This document shows, piece after piece, positions 1-9,706 of a stretch of 64,000 nt of DNA. This DNA comes from Allobosea sp. Leaf344 (lineage in GTDB: Bacteria > Pseudomonadota > Alphaproteobacteria > Rhizobiales > Beijerinckiaceae): NCBI RefSeq assembly GCF_001426225.1, contig NZ_LMRT01000013.1:438577-502576 (forward strand), read 5' to 3'. Both the position numbers and the translations under genes were made by a program. How positions within the stretch are numbered: the first letter of the stretch is position 1; every line of letters starts with the position of its first letter. Below the pieces are notes generated by a model. It searched no databases, was not told the origin of the DNA, and saw nothing but the letters and a program-made list of their open reading frames with translations.

Positions 1-1
1 G

Positions 2-1063
2 GATCATGTCGTCGCCATCGCCTCGGGCTCCTGCAACGTCCTGTCCTATCTCACCGCGAACCCGGCGCGGATCAGTGCCGTCGATCTGAACGGCGCCCAT
101 ATCGCGCTGGGCAGGCTGAAGGTCGCGGCCTTCTCCCGGCTGCAGCGCCATGAGGAGCTGCTGCGCTTCATCGGCGAGGCGCAGGCGCGGGACAATGTCG
201 CGCTGTACGACCGGCAGATCGCGCCGCATCTCGATCCGGCCACGCGCGCCTATTGGGACAGCCGCGGCCTGGATGGGCGGCGGCGGATCTCGGTGTTCGC
301 CCGCAATCTCTACCGCTATGGCCTGCTCGGCCGCTTCATCGGGGCCGGCCATCTGCTGGGCCGGGCGCTGGGCTGCGACCCCCGCCAGATGCTGAAGGCG
401 AGGACGCTGGAGGAGCAGCGGACGCTGTTCGAGCGCCATCTCGCGCCGGTCTTCGAGAAGCCGCTGGTGCGCTGGCTGGTCCGGCAGCCGGCCTCGCTCT
501 ACGGGCTCGGCATCCCGCCCGCCCAGTACAAGGCGCTGGCCGGGGACGGGCCGGACGGCATCCGCGCCGTGCTGCGCCACAGGCTGGAGCGGCTGGCCTG
601 CGGCTTCCCGCTGCAGGAGAATTATTTCGCGCAGCAGGCTTTCGGCCGGCGCTATGCCGATGCCGGCACGGGGGCCGTTCCGCCCTGTCTGGAGCGCCGA
701 CATTTCGAGGCGGTGAAGGCGCGGGTTCAGCGCATCGCCTATCACCAGAGCGCGGTGACGGCCTTTCTCGAGCGGCAGCCCGCCGAAAGCTGCGACGCCT
801 ATGTGCTGCTCGATGCGCAGGATTGGATGAACGATGCGGAGCTGACCGGGCTGTGGACGCAGATCACACGGACCGCCAGGCCAGGCGCCCGCGTGATCTT
901 CCGTACAGCCGCCGACGAGCGGCTGCTGCCGGGCCGGGTGCCGCAGGCGATCCTCGCGCAATGGCAATACGAGGAGCAGACCAGCCGGGCGCTGCTGGCC
1001 CGGGACCGCTCCTCGATCTATGGCGGTTTCCATCTCTACAGGCTGACGGAGCGCGCCGCGTGA
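2..1063 (+). CDS. btaA: BtaA: S-adenosylmethionine:diacylglycerol 3-amino-3-carboxypropyltransferase (5' truncated by window)
   Basis: First enzyme of diacylglyceryl-N,N,N-trimethylhomoserine (betaine lipid) synthesis; it moves the aminocarboxypropyl group of SAM onto diacylglycerol at the inner membrane. The reading frame is open from base 2 and 353 residues are visible. The start lies upstream of the window. The visible part begins in the SAM-binding region (IASGSCNVLSYL, then AVDLNGAHI), followed by the C-terminal part typical of DUF3419 proteins, with LLDAQDWM and the end GGFHLYRLTE. It overlaps the next gene by 4 bases (GTGA), so the two are translationally coupled. Family assignment is from recognition of these segments and from the BtaB-like neighbour. 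Confidence 0.88.
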   Translation, partial: DHVVAIASGSCNVLSYLTANPARISAVDLNGAHIALGRLKVAAFSRLQRHEELLRFIGEAQARDNVALYDRQIAPHLDPATRAYWDSRGLDGRRRISVFARNLYRYGLLGRFIGAGHLLGRALGCDPRQMLKARTLEEQRTLFERHLAPVFEKPLVRWLVRQPASLYGLGIPPAQYKALAGDGPDGIRAVLRHRLERLACGFPLQENYFAQQAFGRRYADAGTGAVPPCLERRHFEAVKARVQRIAYHQSAVTAFLERQPAESCDAYVLLDAQDWMNDAELTGLWTQITRTARPGARVIFRTAADERLLPGRVPQAILAQWQYEEQTSRALLARDRSSIYGGFHLYRLTERAA

Positions 1064-1737
1064 GCGCCGCCGCGCCCGCCGCGCTGATGGACAAAATCTA
1101 TCGGCACCAGCGGCACATCTACGACGCCAGCCGGAAATTCTACCTGCTGGGTCGCGACGCCGCGATCGCCGCCTTGCAGCCGCCACCGGGCGGCAGCGTG
1201 CTGGAGATCGGCTGCGGCACCGGGCGCAACCTCATCCGCATCGCCAGGCTCTATCCCGGCCGGGATTGCTGCGGGCTGGACGTCTCCTCGGCGATGCTTT
1301 CGACCGCGCGGCGATCCGTGCAGCGGGCCGGGCTGGCGGGAACCATCCGGCTGGCCCAGGCGGATGCGACCGGCTTCGACGCGCAGGCCCTGTTCGGCCG
1401 CGCGGCGTTCGACCGCATCATCATCTCCTATGCGCTGTCGATGATCCCGCCCTGGCGCGCGGTGGTGCAGGAGGCGCTGCGCCGGCTCGAACCGGGCGGC
1501 GCGCTGCACATCGTCGATTTCGGGGATCAGGCCGGGTTGCCGCGCGCTTTCCGGATCATGCTGCGGCGCTGGCTCGCGCTGTTCCATGTCGCGCCGCGGG
1601 ACGAGCTGGAACAGGAGCTGCGTCGTCTTTCTGCCGAAGCCGGGGTGACGCTGCGGCTGCGGCCGCTTTATCGCGGCTATGCCGTGTTGGCGCAGCTGGA
1701 GAAACCCAGGATCATGAGCGGCTCCGGGCCGGCTTAG
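1060..1737 (+). CDS. btaB: BtaB: SAM-dependent N-methyltransferase of betaine lipid synthesis
   Basis: Class I methyltransferase that in this pathway adds three methyl groups to diacylglycerylhomoserine. The glycine-rich SAM site is VLEIGCGTGRNL (about residues 47-58), followed by the acidic CGLDVSSAML and the post-motif LEPGGALHIVDFG. I chose the GTG at 1060, which overlaps the btaA stop; an ATG at 1087 is an alternative. The protein is about 225 residues, near the length of rhizobial BtaB. Function is inferred from pairing with btaA; the sequence alone would only say small-molecule methyltransferase. In rhizobia this operon responds to phosphate limitation, but its promoter is outside the window. 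Confidence 0.85.
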   Translation: MSAAAPAALMDKIYRHQRHIYDASRKFYLLGRDAAIAALQPPPGGSVLEIGCGTGRNLIRIARLYPGRDCCGLDVSSAMLSTARRSVQRAGLAGTIRLAQADATGFDAQALFGRAAFDRIIISYALSMIPPWRAVVQEALRRLEPGGALHIVDFGDQAGLPRAFRIMLRRWLALFHVAPRDELEQELRRLSAEAGVTLRLRPLYRGYAVLAQLEKPRIMSGSGPA

Positions 1738-1755
1738 CAGCCGGAGCGGGCGAAT

Positions 1756-2316
1756 TCAGTGCCGCGTCTCGGCCTCGCGCTCGGCGGTCAGAGCCTCGAC
1801 CGTGATCGCCGTCTTGCGCGGCATGCCGATCATGCGGCCGATCGTTGCCGGCAGCGGCATCATGCTGTGGGCGGCCTTCATCAGCGCCAGATTGGCGAGG
1901 ATGTCGGCGGGGAAGGGCGTGACCTTGCGGCTGCCCATATCGACATGCAGGGACAGGTTCTCGCTCGTCGCCGCGAGCCAGCCCTCATGGGCATGGCGCA
2001 TCTCGAGATAGTAATGCAGCCGCTTCTCGTCGAAGGCGATCAGCTGCGCCGTCACCCGGACCTGGTCGCCCTCGGTCAGTTCGCGCTTGTAGAGGATGTG
2101 GCATTCCGCGGCGAAGAAGGAGGCGTGACGTTCGCTGACGTAATCCTGGTTCAGGCCGACGAGCGAAAACACCTCGTCCACCGCCCGATCGAACAACACA
2201 TGATAATAGGCCATGTTGAGATGGCCGTTATAGTCGATCCATTCCGGCTCGACCCGCATCGCGGACGAGACGAAAGGTGCGAAGAACAGCGCCGGAGCGC
2301 GGATATCGTCTTTCAT
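1756..2316 (-). CDS. Thioesterase family protein (hotdog fold)
   Basis: Probable acyl-CoA thioesterase of the 4HBT hotdog superfamily, 186 residues. The region EPEWIDYNGHLNMAYYHVLF holds the family's active-site Asp (DYNGHLN), followed by the long hotdog helix. The start is the ATG at 2314-2316 because GGAGG lies just upstream (GGCAGGAGGCGGAG) and the conserved domain begins soon after; the 60 codons open upstream are not needed. It resembles thioesterases found with carnitine dehydrogenase, but no carnitine genes are near, so the substrate is unknown. It is divergent from the flavoprotein at 2525. Confidence 0.72.
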   Translation of the reverse strand: MKDDIRAPALFFAPFVSSAMRVEPEWIDYNGHLNMAYYHVLFDRAVDEVFSLVGLNQDYVSERHASFFAAECHILYKRELTEGDQVRVTAQLIAFDEKRLHYYLEMRHAHEGWLAATSENLSLHVDMGSRKVTPFPADILANLALMKAAHSMMPLPATIGRMIGMPRKTAITVEALTAEREAETRH

Positions 2317-2524
2317 CTCCGCCTCCTGCCCGTTGCGGCCCGCTCGGCCGGGTGGTGCCGCGAAACCCGCCCGCTCATCGCGGATGGACCACAGCGGCCG
2401 CGCAAATTGCGCTTGCTGCGATCCGCAAGAGGCGAGACAACAGACGGCCCCGTTCTCGAGCGGGCGAACGCCGCGCGGCGTCCTCACAGTTTTCAAATCT
2501 AAGCGTTAAAAGCAGGTCCTGACA

Positions 2525-3961
2525 ATGAGTTCGTCCGCCGCCTTCGCCTATTCTTCCGCCTCTGTCGCTTCGCTGCCACCCTCGGCCGAGGCGATCGCAG
2601 CCGTCACCGCGGCGCTGGCGGCGATGCTCGGCAATCGCCTCGTCACCAGCCTCGCCGTGCGCCAGCAGCACGGCCATACGCTGACCTGGATCCCCAATCA
2701 GCCGCCCGATGCCGTGGTCTATCCCCACAGCACCGAGGAGGTCTCCGAGATCGTGAAACTCTGTTCCGCGCATCGCGTTCCCGTGATCGCCTTCGGAACG
2801 GGGACCTCGCTGGAAGGGCATGTCAACGCGCCCTATGGCGGTGTCTGCGTGGATATGAGCCAGATGAAGCGCATTCTGGCGGTGCATGGCGAGGATCTCG
2901 ACTGCGTCGTCGAGGCCGGCGTCACCCGCAAGGAATTGAACGAGCATCTGCGCGACCAGGGCCTGTTCTTCCCGATCGATCCCGGCGCCGATGCCTCGAT
3001 CGGCGGCATGGCGGCGACGCGCGCATCCGGCACCAATGCGGTGCGCTACGGCACGATGAAGGACAATGTCCTGGCGCTGACGGCGGTGATGGCGGATGGC
3101 TCGATCGTCAGGACGTCGACGCGCGCCCGCAAGACCTCGGCCGGCTACGATCTGACGCGGCTGCTGGTCGGGTCCGAAGGCACGCTCGGCATCATCACCG
3201 AGATCACGCTGAAGCTGCACGGCATCCCGGAGGCGATCTCCGCCGGCGTCTGCCCGTTTCCCTCGGTGCAGGCCGCCTGCGACGCGACGATCGTGACGAT
3301 CCAGTCCGGGCTGCCGGTGGCGCGCATCGAGTTGCTCGACGATGTCATGATCCGCGGCGTCAACATCTATTCGAAGCTCGGCCTGCCCGAGACGACGATG
3401 CTGTTCGTCGAGTTTCACGGCTCGGAAGCGGGGGTGAAGGAGCAGGCCGAGCGCTTCGGCGAGATCGCGGCCGATTGCGGCGGCGGGCCCTTCGACTGGG
3501 CGACGAAGGCGGAGGATCGCAGCAAGCTCTGGCAGGCGCGGCACGATGCCTATTGGGCGGCGCGGTCGCTGCGGCCGGGTGCGGAATCGGTCGCGACCGA
3601 TGTCTGCGTGCCGATTTCGCGGCTCGCCGAATGCGTCGAGGAGACCAAGCGGGACATCGCCGAGAGCGGGCTGATCGCGCCGATCGCCGGGCATGTCGGC
3701 GACGGCAATTTCCACACGCAGCCGCTGGTCGACCAGGCCGATCCCGACGAGATGGCGCGCTGCCAGGGCTTCATCGACCGGCTGGTGAAGCGCGCGCTGG
3801 CGATGGGCGGGACCTGCACCGGCGAGCATGGCGTCGGCCAGAAGAAGATCAAATATCTCGAGGCCGAGCATGGCGCGCCGGCGCTGGCGGTGATGCAGAC
3901 GCTGAAGCGCGCGCTCGATCCGCTGAACATCCTGAACCCCGGCAAGATCCTGCCGATGTGA
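2525..3961 (+). CDS. FAD-linked oxidase, D-lactate/D-2-hydroxyacid dehydrogenase (cytochrome) type
   Basis: Flavoprotein of the GlcD/Dld group (478 residues) that oxidises a D-2-hydroxyacid such as D-lactate and passes electrons to the respiratory chain. The N-terminal half is a PCMH-type FAD-binding domain with VIAFGTGTSLEGH and the glycine-rich stretch from about residue 155 (ASIGGMAATRASGTNAVRYG). The C-terminal FAD-oxidase domain carries GHVGDGNFHTQ and GEHGVGQKKIKYL, and ends in the typical DPLNILNPGKIL. It stands alone, without the glcE/glcF partners of glycolate oxidase, which favours the single-subunit cytochrome-linked lactate dehydrogenase. No signal peptide is seen. Confidence 0.85.
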   Translation: MSSSAAFAYSSASVASLPPSAEAIAAVTAALAAMLGNRLVTSLAVRQQHGHTLTWIPNQPPDAVVYPHSTEEVSEIVKLCSAHRVPVIAFGTGTSLEGHVNAPYGGVCVDMSQMKRILAVHGEDLDCVVEAGVTRKELNEHLRDQGLFFPIDPGADASIGGMAATRASGTNAVRYGTMKDNVLALTAVMADGSIVRTSTRARKTSAGYDLTRLLVGSEGTLGIITEITLKLHGIPEAISAGVCPFPSVQAACDATIVTIQSGLPVARIELLDDVMIRGVNIYSKLGLPETTMLFVEFHGSEAGVKEQAERFGEIAADCGGGPFDWATKAEDRSKLWQARHDAYWAARSLRPGAESVATDVCVPISRLAECVEETKRDIAESGLIAPIAGHVGDGNFHTQPLVDQADPDEMARCQGFIDRLVKRALAMGGTCTGEHGVGQKKIKYLEAEHGAPALAVMQTLKRALDPLNILNPGKILPM

Positions 3962-4086
3962 CGGGCGCATCGCCCGGCGCCGGCGCGAGCCGTGCGGCTG
4001 CCGGGTCCGCTCAGGAAATGTCGTGATCTTGCCGCGACTTGCCGGCATGATGATCCGCATGATTGGCTCAGGGACACCATTCTCCA

Positions 4087-7000
4087 TTGCGTGAGACGCT
4101 GACTGTTCTGGCGGGGCTGCTTCTGCTGACGCTGCTGGCGGCCCTGATCGGACCCGGCTTCGTCGACTGGACGGCCTACAGGCCGCAGATCGAGGCGCGG
4201 CTCAGCGCGGCGCTCGGCGTGGAAACCCGTGTCGCGGGCGGCATCCGCTTGCGCCTGCTGCCATCGCCGCATGCGGTGCTGGGCGATGTCCGCATCGGCC
4301 CGGCCTCGCGAGAGACGAGCTTCGCCTCGGTCGACAGCCTCAGCGTCGAACTCGCCGCCGGGCCGCTGGCGCGCGGCGACATCAAAGTGGCCGATGCGGT
4401 GGCGGAAGGCGCGCTCGTGACGCTCGCCGTCGCCGAGAACGGGGCGGTGCGGCTGCCGCCCATCGGGGCCGCCGGCGTGCCGGGCCAGGTCTCGCTGGAC
4501 AGGCTGAGCATCCGCCGCTCGGCGCTGGTCTGGCGCGAGAGCGGCAAGCCGGACCGGACGTTGGCGCCGATCGCCGCCGAAGTCTCCGCCATCAGCCTGC
4601 GGGGTCCGTGGCGCGTCGAGGGAGAGGTCGCGGGCGCGTCGGTCAGGATCACCACCGGCGCGCTGGAGCCGGATGGGCGGCTGCGCGCCAAGGTGCTGGC
4701 GACGGGCGAACGGGTCCAGACGAGTTTCGACGGGCATTTCCTGCTACCGGCCGCCGCGCCCGAGACCCCGCTGGGGCTGGACGGCTCGTTTTCGCTGTCG
4801 CCGGGCGGCGCTTTGGCGCTGGCCGGGCGGCTGGAGGGCAATGCCCGCAGCCTCTCGCTGCGCGATCTCGTGCTCGATCTCGGCGGCGGCGCGGCGCGGC
4901 TGGAAGGCGAGGGGCACTATCTCGTTTCGGAAGCGACCGGCTCGCTGGCGCTGCGGGCGCGGCGGCTGGATCTCGATGCGCTCTCGGCGGCGCTGGCCGA
5001 GCGGCCGGGCTTCGAGAAGGCGCTGGCCGCACTGCCGGGCAGCGTCGATCTCGCGCTCGATCTCGACCAGCTGCTGTGGCGCGGCGAGGATTTCACCGCG
5101 GCTTCCTTGCGTGGGCGGGTGAGCGAGGATGGGCTGAGCGAGGCCTCGGCCTCGCTGCGGATCGCCGGTGCGCTGATCGGCGCGAGCGGCGCCGCCGACG
5201 CGCAGGGCGTGGCCGGCCGCCTGACCGTGAAGGCCGAGGACGCCCGCCGGGTCGCGCTGGTGCTGGCGCGTGCCGGTCTCGATCCGGCGCTCGCCGATCT
5301 CGTCGGCGGGCTCGGCCAGATCGAAGCCGATGCGACGGGCGCCTTCGACGGCGGCCGCCTCGGCTTCGAGCGCCTGCTGCTCAGCAGCGCCAGCGGGCTG
5401 CGGGTGGAAGGCGCCGGCGACGTCACGCCGGAGCGCCTCGCGGCGCGGCTGTCCGTGACCGGGCTCGACCTCAACAGCCTGCCCCCGGCCGAGAGCCTGG
5501 CCGGGCTGGCCGGGCGGCGCGATCTGTCGCTCGATCTGGCTCTGGCGAATGCGCGCTACCGCAATGCGCCGCCGGGCTCGGCCAATCTCGAACTCAGCCG
5601 GCAGGGCAATGCCTGGCGCCTGAACCGGCTGGCGATTTCCGGCTTCGGCGGCGTCGACGTCTCGGGATCCGGCGCGCTGCTGGAGCAGGGCGGCGACATT
5701 GCCGGGCGGATCCGCGCTCCGCGCTTCGAGACATTGGCCGCGCTGGCCGGACCTCTGCTGCCGGAGCGGGCGCGGGCGGCGCTGTCGCGCGCCGGCGACG
5801 GGCTGGCGCGGCTGGATACCGGTTTCCGGCTGACCCGCAGCGCGGACGGCATCACCGCGCTCGCCGTCGACGGCACGGCGCAGGGCGGCACGTTCCGGCT
5901 CGATGGAAGGCTCGACGCGGGCGGGGCGTGGACGCAGGCGGCGCTGCGCTTCGATCTCGCCGATCGGCGCCAGGCCTTCACGGCGTTGGGCCTGCCGACG
6001 CCGCAGCTCGGCGGCGCCGGCCGGCTGGCGCTCGAGCTCGCGGGGGGCCGGCTGATCGGCTCTCTCGCCGGACCGGGCCTAGCTCTGGCGCTGGACGATG
6101 TCGGTGGCGCGGCGGCGCGCCTGAGTGTGCAGGCCGATCAGCCCGGGCAAGTCCTGCCCGAGGGGCCGGCGAAGCTGTTGCCCGACGGTCTGCTCGACGC
6201 CCATGCCCGCGTGAGTTTCAGCCCCGAGCGGATCGCCCTAGACGAGCTCGTCGCCAATCTCGGCGCGAGCCGCGCGACGGGCGCGCTCGCCTTCTCGCGC
6301 GACAGCGGCGCCAGCGGGCGCCTGACCATGCCGCAGCTCGATCTGCGGGCGCTCATGGCGGCGGCCTTGGGTCCGGCTCCGGCTTCGGCGGGCGCGATCT
6401 GGTCGAGCGGCCGCTTCGCCGCCGCCGCGCCGCTGGGGGAGATCAACCTGCAGATCGAGGCCGAGGCGTTGCGGCTCTGGCAGGATAGGGTGGTGAGCCA
6501 GGCTCGGTTCGTGCTCGAATCCGGCTCTGATGGCGTGAAGCTGACCGAGATCACCGGCCGCCATGCCGGGGGCACGCTGGCGGGCCGTCTCGGCCTGCGG
6601 CGCGAGGGTGGGCTCGCGCAGCTCACGGGGGCGCTGACCCTGTCGGAGCTGGATCTCGCGACGCTGACCGGCCGGGCGGTGGGCGGGCGCCTGTCGGGGC
6701 GGGTCGAACTCGGCGGGTCGGGAGAGAGCCCGGCGCGGCTGGTCGCCGGGCTGAGCGGCGCCGGCAGCCTGCGCCTGAGCGCGACCACCGTCTCGCAGCT
6801 CGATCCCGGCGCCTATGCGCGGGTGATCGCCGGAACGGGTGAGGATGCGTCGGAAAGCGAAGCGGACCGGCTGCAGCGGCGCCTCGCCGAGGCGCTCGAT
6901 AGCGGTTCCTGGGCGCTCGGCGATCTGACATTGCCCTTCACGGTGGCGGCCGGCGTGGCGCGGCTCCAGCCCTTCAGCTTCGACAGCAAAGGGCTGCGGG

Positions 7001-7731
7001 TGCAGGCGAGCGGCTTCGCCGATCTGCGCGTGCTGAACGCCGATCTGCGGCTCAATCTGCGCCCGCTCGGGGCCCTGCCGAAAGGCTGGCCCAGCGACGC
7101 GCCGCAGATCGGGATCGCCTGGCGCGGGCCGCTCGACGCGCTCAAGCGCGAAGCCGATGTCGGTGCGCTGGCCAATACGGTCGCTGCACGGGCGCTGGCC
7201 CGCGAGATCGAGCGTGTCGAAGCCTTCGAGGCGGATGCGCGCGAGCGGGCCCTGCATTCGCGCCGGCTGCGGGCGGAGCGCGAGATGCGCGAGAACGAGC
7301 GCAAGCTGCAGGAGTTCATCCGGGCCGAGGAGGAACGCAAGGCGGCGGAGGCGAAGCGCGCCGAGGAGGCGAGGCTGGCCGAAGAGGCGCGGCGCGAAGC
7401 CGAGGAGCGCCGGGCGGAGGAGCAGCGCCGGACGGAGGAGGCGCGGCGGGCCGCGGAAGAGCGGCGCGCCGAGGAGCAGCGCCGCGCCGCCGAAGCGCGG
7501 CAGGAGCAGGAGGCCCGCCGCCGGGCCGAGGCCGAAGAGCGCGCGCGCGCCGCGGCCGAGCGGGCGGCACAGCAGCCGCAGCCCGGGCCGCTCGTCCTGC
7601 CCGGCGCGGCGCCGCGATTCTATCCAGATGCCGCGCCCACCCAGCCCGGTGCGTCGGCGCCGAATCTGGCGCCGCCGCTGACCATCCAGCCGCTGCCGCG
7701 GCCGCTCTCCCGCGGCGTCCAGCCGAATTGA
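4087..7731 (+). CDS. AsmA family envelope protein with charged C-terminal coiled coil
   Basis: Large AsmA-like protein of about 1214 residues, a family tied to outer-membrane assembly and lipid transport in the periplasm. A single N-terminal membrane helix (LAGLLLLTLLAALIGPGF) is followed by FVDWTAYRPQIEARLSAALG, the usual AsmA opening, then long beta-rich repeats. Residues about 1020-1165 form an Ala/Glu/Arg coiled coil (EERKAAEAKRAEEARLAEEA and similar) and the last 45 residues are proline-rich. No ATG exists at the N-terminus. The frame closes with a stop at 4060, leaving TTG at 4063 or 4087. I chose 4087 (MRETLTVLAG) because homologues start like that and CAGGGA lies upstream. Confidence 0.8.
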   Translation: MRETLTVLAGLLLLTLLAALIGPGFVDWTAYRPQIEARLSAALGVETRVAGGIRLRLLPSPHAVLGDVRIGPASRETSFASVDSLSVELAAGPLARGDIKVADAVAEGALVTLAVAENGAVRLPPIGAAGVPGQVSLDRLSIRRSALVWRESGKPDRTLAPIAAEVSAISLRGPWRVEGEVAGASVRITTGALEPDGRLRAKVLATGERVQTSFDGHFLLPAAAPETPLGLDGSFSLSPGGALALAGRLEGNARSLSLRDLVLDLGGGAARLEGEGHYLVSEATGSLALRARRLDLDALSAALAERPGFEKALAALPGSVDLALDLDQLLWRGEDFTAASLRGRVSEDGLSEASASLRIAGALIGASGAADAQGVAGRLTVKAEDARRVALVLARAGLDPALADLVGGLGQIEADATGAFDGGRLGFERLLLSSASGLRVEGAGDVTPERLAARLSVTGLDLNSLPPAESLAGLAGRRDLSLDLALANARYRNAPPGSANLELSRQGNAWRLNRLAISGFGGVDVSGSGALLEQGGDIAGRIRAPRFETLAALAGPLLPERARAALSRAGDGLARLDTGFRLTRSADGITALAVDGTAQGGTFRLDGRLDAGGAWTQAALRFDLADRRQAFTALGLPTPQLGGAGRLALELAGGRLIGSLAGPGLALALDDVGGAAARLSVQADQPGQVLPEGPAKLLPDGLLDAHARVSFSPERIALDELVANLGASRATGALAFSRDSGASGRLTMPQLDLRALMAAALGPAPASAGAIWSSGRFAAAAPLGEINLQIEAEALRLWQDRVVSQARFVLESGSDGVKLTEITGRHAGGTLAGRLGLRREGGLAQLTGALTLSELDLATLTGRAVGGRLSGRVELGGSGESPARLVAGLSGAGSLRLSATTVSQLDPGAYARVIAGTGEDASESEADRLQRRLAEALDSGSWALGDLTLPFTVAAGVARLQPFSFDSKGLRVQASGFADLRVLNADLRLNLRPLGALPKGWPSDAPQIGIAWRGPLDALKREADVGALANTVAARALAREIERVEAFEADARERALHSRRLRAEREMRENERKLQEFIRAEEERKAAEAKRAEEARLAEEARREAEERRAEEQRRTEEARRAAEERRAEEQRRAAEARQEQEARRRAEAEERARAAAERAAQQPQPGPLVLPGAAPRFYPDAAPTQPGASAPNLAPPLTIQPLPRPLSRGVQPN

Positions 7732-7742
7732 AGCCGCCCCTC

Positions 7743-7768
7743 AGGATCTGATTCAAGCGCTTCGAATC
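7743..7768. repeat. Intergenic palindromic element, copy 1
   Basis: Near-palindrome with GATTC/GAATC arms around AAGCGCTT, just after the AsmA gene. The first 20 bases match 18 of 20 with the element at 27094 after ilvC. It may act as a transcript-end hairpin or be a dispersed repeat; there is no T-tract. Confidence 0.45.
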
Positions 7769-7867
7769 GCGTGACAGCGATGGGTCGTAACCGATTGTCG
7801 TTGCACTGAATCTTGCATCGGGAAGCCTGACGGCCCGGCGAGCCACGGGGGTGGCAGGTGCCGGATG

Positions 7868-8095
7868 TCAGGCGCTACGCCCCGCCATCGCCCGGTAATG
7901 AGCGAGCACATGGAGGCGCAGCGCGGAGGACAGATTATCCTCGGCGCGGGCGAGGTCGATCTCGGCGATCAGCGCCGTCAGCGGCAGGTTCCGCTCGGCG
8001 GCGATCTCGCGCAATCCGGTCCAGAAGGGCTCTTCGAGGGAGACGCTGGTGCGATGCCCGGCGATGGAGAGCGAGCGCTTGCGCTGCGTCCTCAT
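7868..8095 (-). CDS. Ribbon-helix-helix domain protein
   Basis: 75-residue protein with the RHH_4-type pattern: a short basic strand (RKRSLSIAGHRTSVSLEEPFW) followed by two helices (WTGLREIAAERNLPLTALIAEIDLAR). Such proteins are conserved next to fumC and a DUF4169 gene in Hyphomicrobiales; their target is not known. It overlaps the upstream DUF4169 gene by 4 bases (ATGA), showing translational coupling as the last gene of the sspB-fumC unit. A DNA-binding role follows from the fold only. Confidence 0.75.
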   Translation of the reverse strand: MRTQRKRSLSIAGHRTSVSLEEPFWTGLREIAAERNLPLTALIAEIDLARAEDNLSSALRLHVLAHYRAMAGRSA

Positions 8096-8286
8096 CGGGG
8101 TTCGTCATCCCCGGGTTCGCGGCGATGGCCCTCCAGACGGCGGCTGGCCAGCGTCTGCTCGGCCTCGGCGAGGGCGCGTTCCGGCTTGCTGCGACCGAAG
8201 CTGACGCGGTTCTGCGCGGCCTGCCTGTCCTGCTCGTCGCGCTTGCGCTGCTTGCGGGCGCGGCGGAGGTTGATGATCTCGGCCAT
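8092..8286 (-). CDS. DUF4169 family small protein
   Basis: 64-residue, very basic and helical protein starting MAEIINLRRARKQRKRDEQ, the conserved N-terminus of DUF4169 proteins of alphaproteobacteria. Basic residues dominate the first half and acidic ones the end, and there is no membrane segment. It lies between fumC and the ribbon-helix-helix gene, overlapping the latter by 4 bases. Function unknown; its constant company with the RHH gene suggests the two act together. Confidence 0.75.
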   Translation of the reverse strand: MAEIINLRRARKQRKRDEQDRQAAQNRVSFGRSKPERALAEAEQTLASRRLEGHRREPGDDEPR

Positions 8287-8301
8287 GCATCGCCTCCCGG
8301 T

Positions 8302-9696
8302 TCAGGACGGCCCGAGCATGCGCTCGGGCCGCACCGTCGCGTCGAACACCTCCGCCTCGACGCCGGCGCGCAGCGCCTCCTCGCGCAGGGTGGTGCCGTT
8401 GTGATGGGCGGATTTGGCGATGGAGGCGGCGCGGTCGTAGCCGATCACCGGTGCGAGCGCCGTGACCAGCATCAGCGACTGGGCGAGCAGGCTGCGCAGC
8501 CGCTCCTCGTTCGGCTCGATCCCCTCGACACAATTGACGCGGAAGCTGACCGCCGCATCGGCCAGCAGCCGCACCGATTGCAGGAAGGCGCTGGCGATCA
8601 CCGGCTTGAAGACGTTGAGCTCGAAATGGCCCTGGGAGGCGGCGAAGCCGATCGTCGCCTGATTGCCATGGACCTGGGTCGCGACCATGGTCAGCGCCTC
8701 GGCCTGGGTCGGATTGACCTTGCCCGGCATGATCGACGAGCCGGGCTCGTTCTCCGGCAGGCTGATCTCGCCGAGGCCGGAGCGGGGCCCGGAGCCCATC
8801 AGCCTGATGTCGCTGGCGATCTTGAACATGTCGCCGGACAGCGCAGCGAGCGCGCCGTGGCAGGCCGCGAGCGCGCCATGGCTGGCGAGCGCCTCGAACA
8901 GGTTGTCGGCGCGGCGGAAAGGCAGGGCAGTGAGGCCGGCGACCTCCTGCGCGAACAGCCTCGCGAAATCCGGATGGGTGTTGAGGCCCGTGCCGACGGC
9001 GGTGCCGCCCTGGGCGAGCGCATGCAGCCCCGGCAGCGCCGCCTCGATCCGGCCGATGCCGAGGCGGATCTGCGCGGCATAGCCGGAGAATTCCTGGCCG
9101 AGCGTCACCGGCGTGGCGTCCTGCAGATGGGTGCGGCCGATCTTGACCAGATCCGCGAAGGCCTCCGCCTTGCTCTCGAGCGCGGCCTCCAGCGCCCGCA
9201 GCGCCGGCAGGAGCCGGCGCGAGACCTCGGTCGCGCCCGCGATATGCATGGCGGTGGGGAAGCAGTCATTCGAGGACTGGCCGCGATTGACGTGGTCGTT
9301 CGGGTGCACCGGGCTCTTGGCGCCGAGCGCCTCGCCCAGCAGCTCGTTGGCGCGGTTGGCCAGCACCTCGTTGACGTTCATATTGGTCTGGGTGCCGGAG
9401 CCGGTCTGCCAGATCACCAGCGGGAAATGCTCGTCGAAACGCCCGGCCAGAGCCTCGTCCGCGGCCTGGCCGATGGCGCCGGCGAGGCGCTTGTCGATCA
9501 GGCCGAGCCCGGCATTCACCCGCGCCGCAGCCTTCTTGACCATGACGAGAGCGTGGAGCAGAGGCAGCGGCATCCGCTCGCGCGCGCCGCCGATCTTGAA
9601 GTTCTCGAGGGATCTCTGGGTCTGCGCGCCCCAATAGCGGTCGGCCGGGACGGCGATGGGGCCGAAGGAGTCGGTTTCGGTGCGGGTCTCGGACAT
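8302..9696 (-). CDS. fumC: Class II fumarate hydratase
   Basis: Reversible hydration of fumarate to L-malate in the TCA cycle; oxygen-stable, iron-free tetramer. The 464 residues match the usual FumC length. The superfamily signature [16 protein letters not shown] is present, as are [13 protein letters not shown] and [16 protein letters not shown] near the active site. The start is the ATG at 9694-9696 ([12 protein letters not shown]), 10 bases after the sspB stop; the upstream open frame is a high-GC artefact. It lies in one minus-strand unit with sspB, DUF4169 and the RHH gene. Confidence 0.95.
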   Translation of the reverse strand: MSETRTETDSFGPIAVPADRYWGAQTQRSLENFKIGGARERMPLPLLHALVMVKKAAARVNAGLGLIDKRLAGAIGQAADEALAGRFDEHFPLVIWQTGSGTQTNMNVNEVLANRANELLGEALGAKSPVHPNDHVNRGQSSNDCFPTAMHIAGATEVSRRLLPALRALEAALESKAEAFADLVKIGRTHLQDATPVTLGQEFSGYAAQIRLGIGRIEAALPGLHALAQGGTAVGTGLNTHPDFARLFAQEVAGLTALPFRRADNLFEALASHGALAACHGALAALSGDMFKIASDIRLMGSGPRSGLGEISLPENEPGSSIMPGKVNPTQAEALTMVATQVHGNQATIGFAASQGHFELNVFKPVIASAFLQSVRLLADAAVSFRVNCVEGIEPNEERLRSLLAQSLMLVTALAPVIGYDRAASIAKSAHHNGTTLREEALRAGVEAEVFDATVRPERMLGPS

Positions 9697-9706
9697 GCCG
9701 GTCCCG

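Noticed and set aside
2375..4087. Long minus-strand frame opposite the flavoprotein gene
   Set aside because: Arg/Asp/His-rich, no family pattern, fully antisense to a clear enzyme gene; typical of GC-rich DNA.
7320..7570. Tandem repeat DNA in the AsmA gene
   Set aside because: It encodes an Ala/Glu/Arg coiled coil; codons vary, so the repeat is at protein level.
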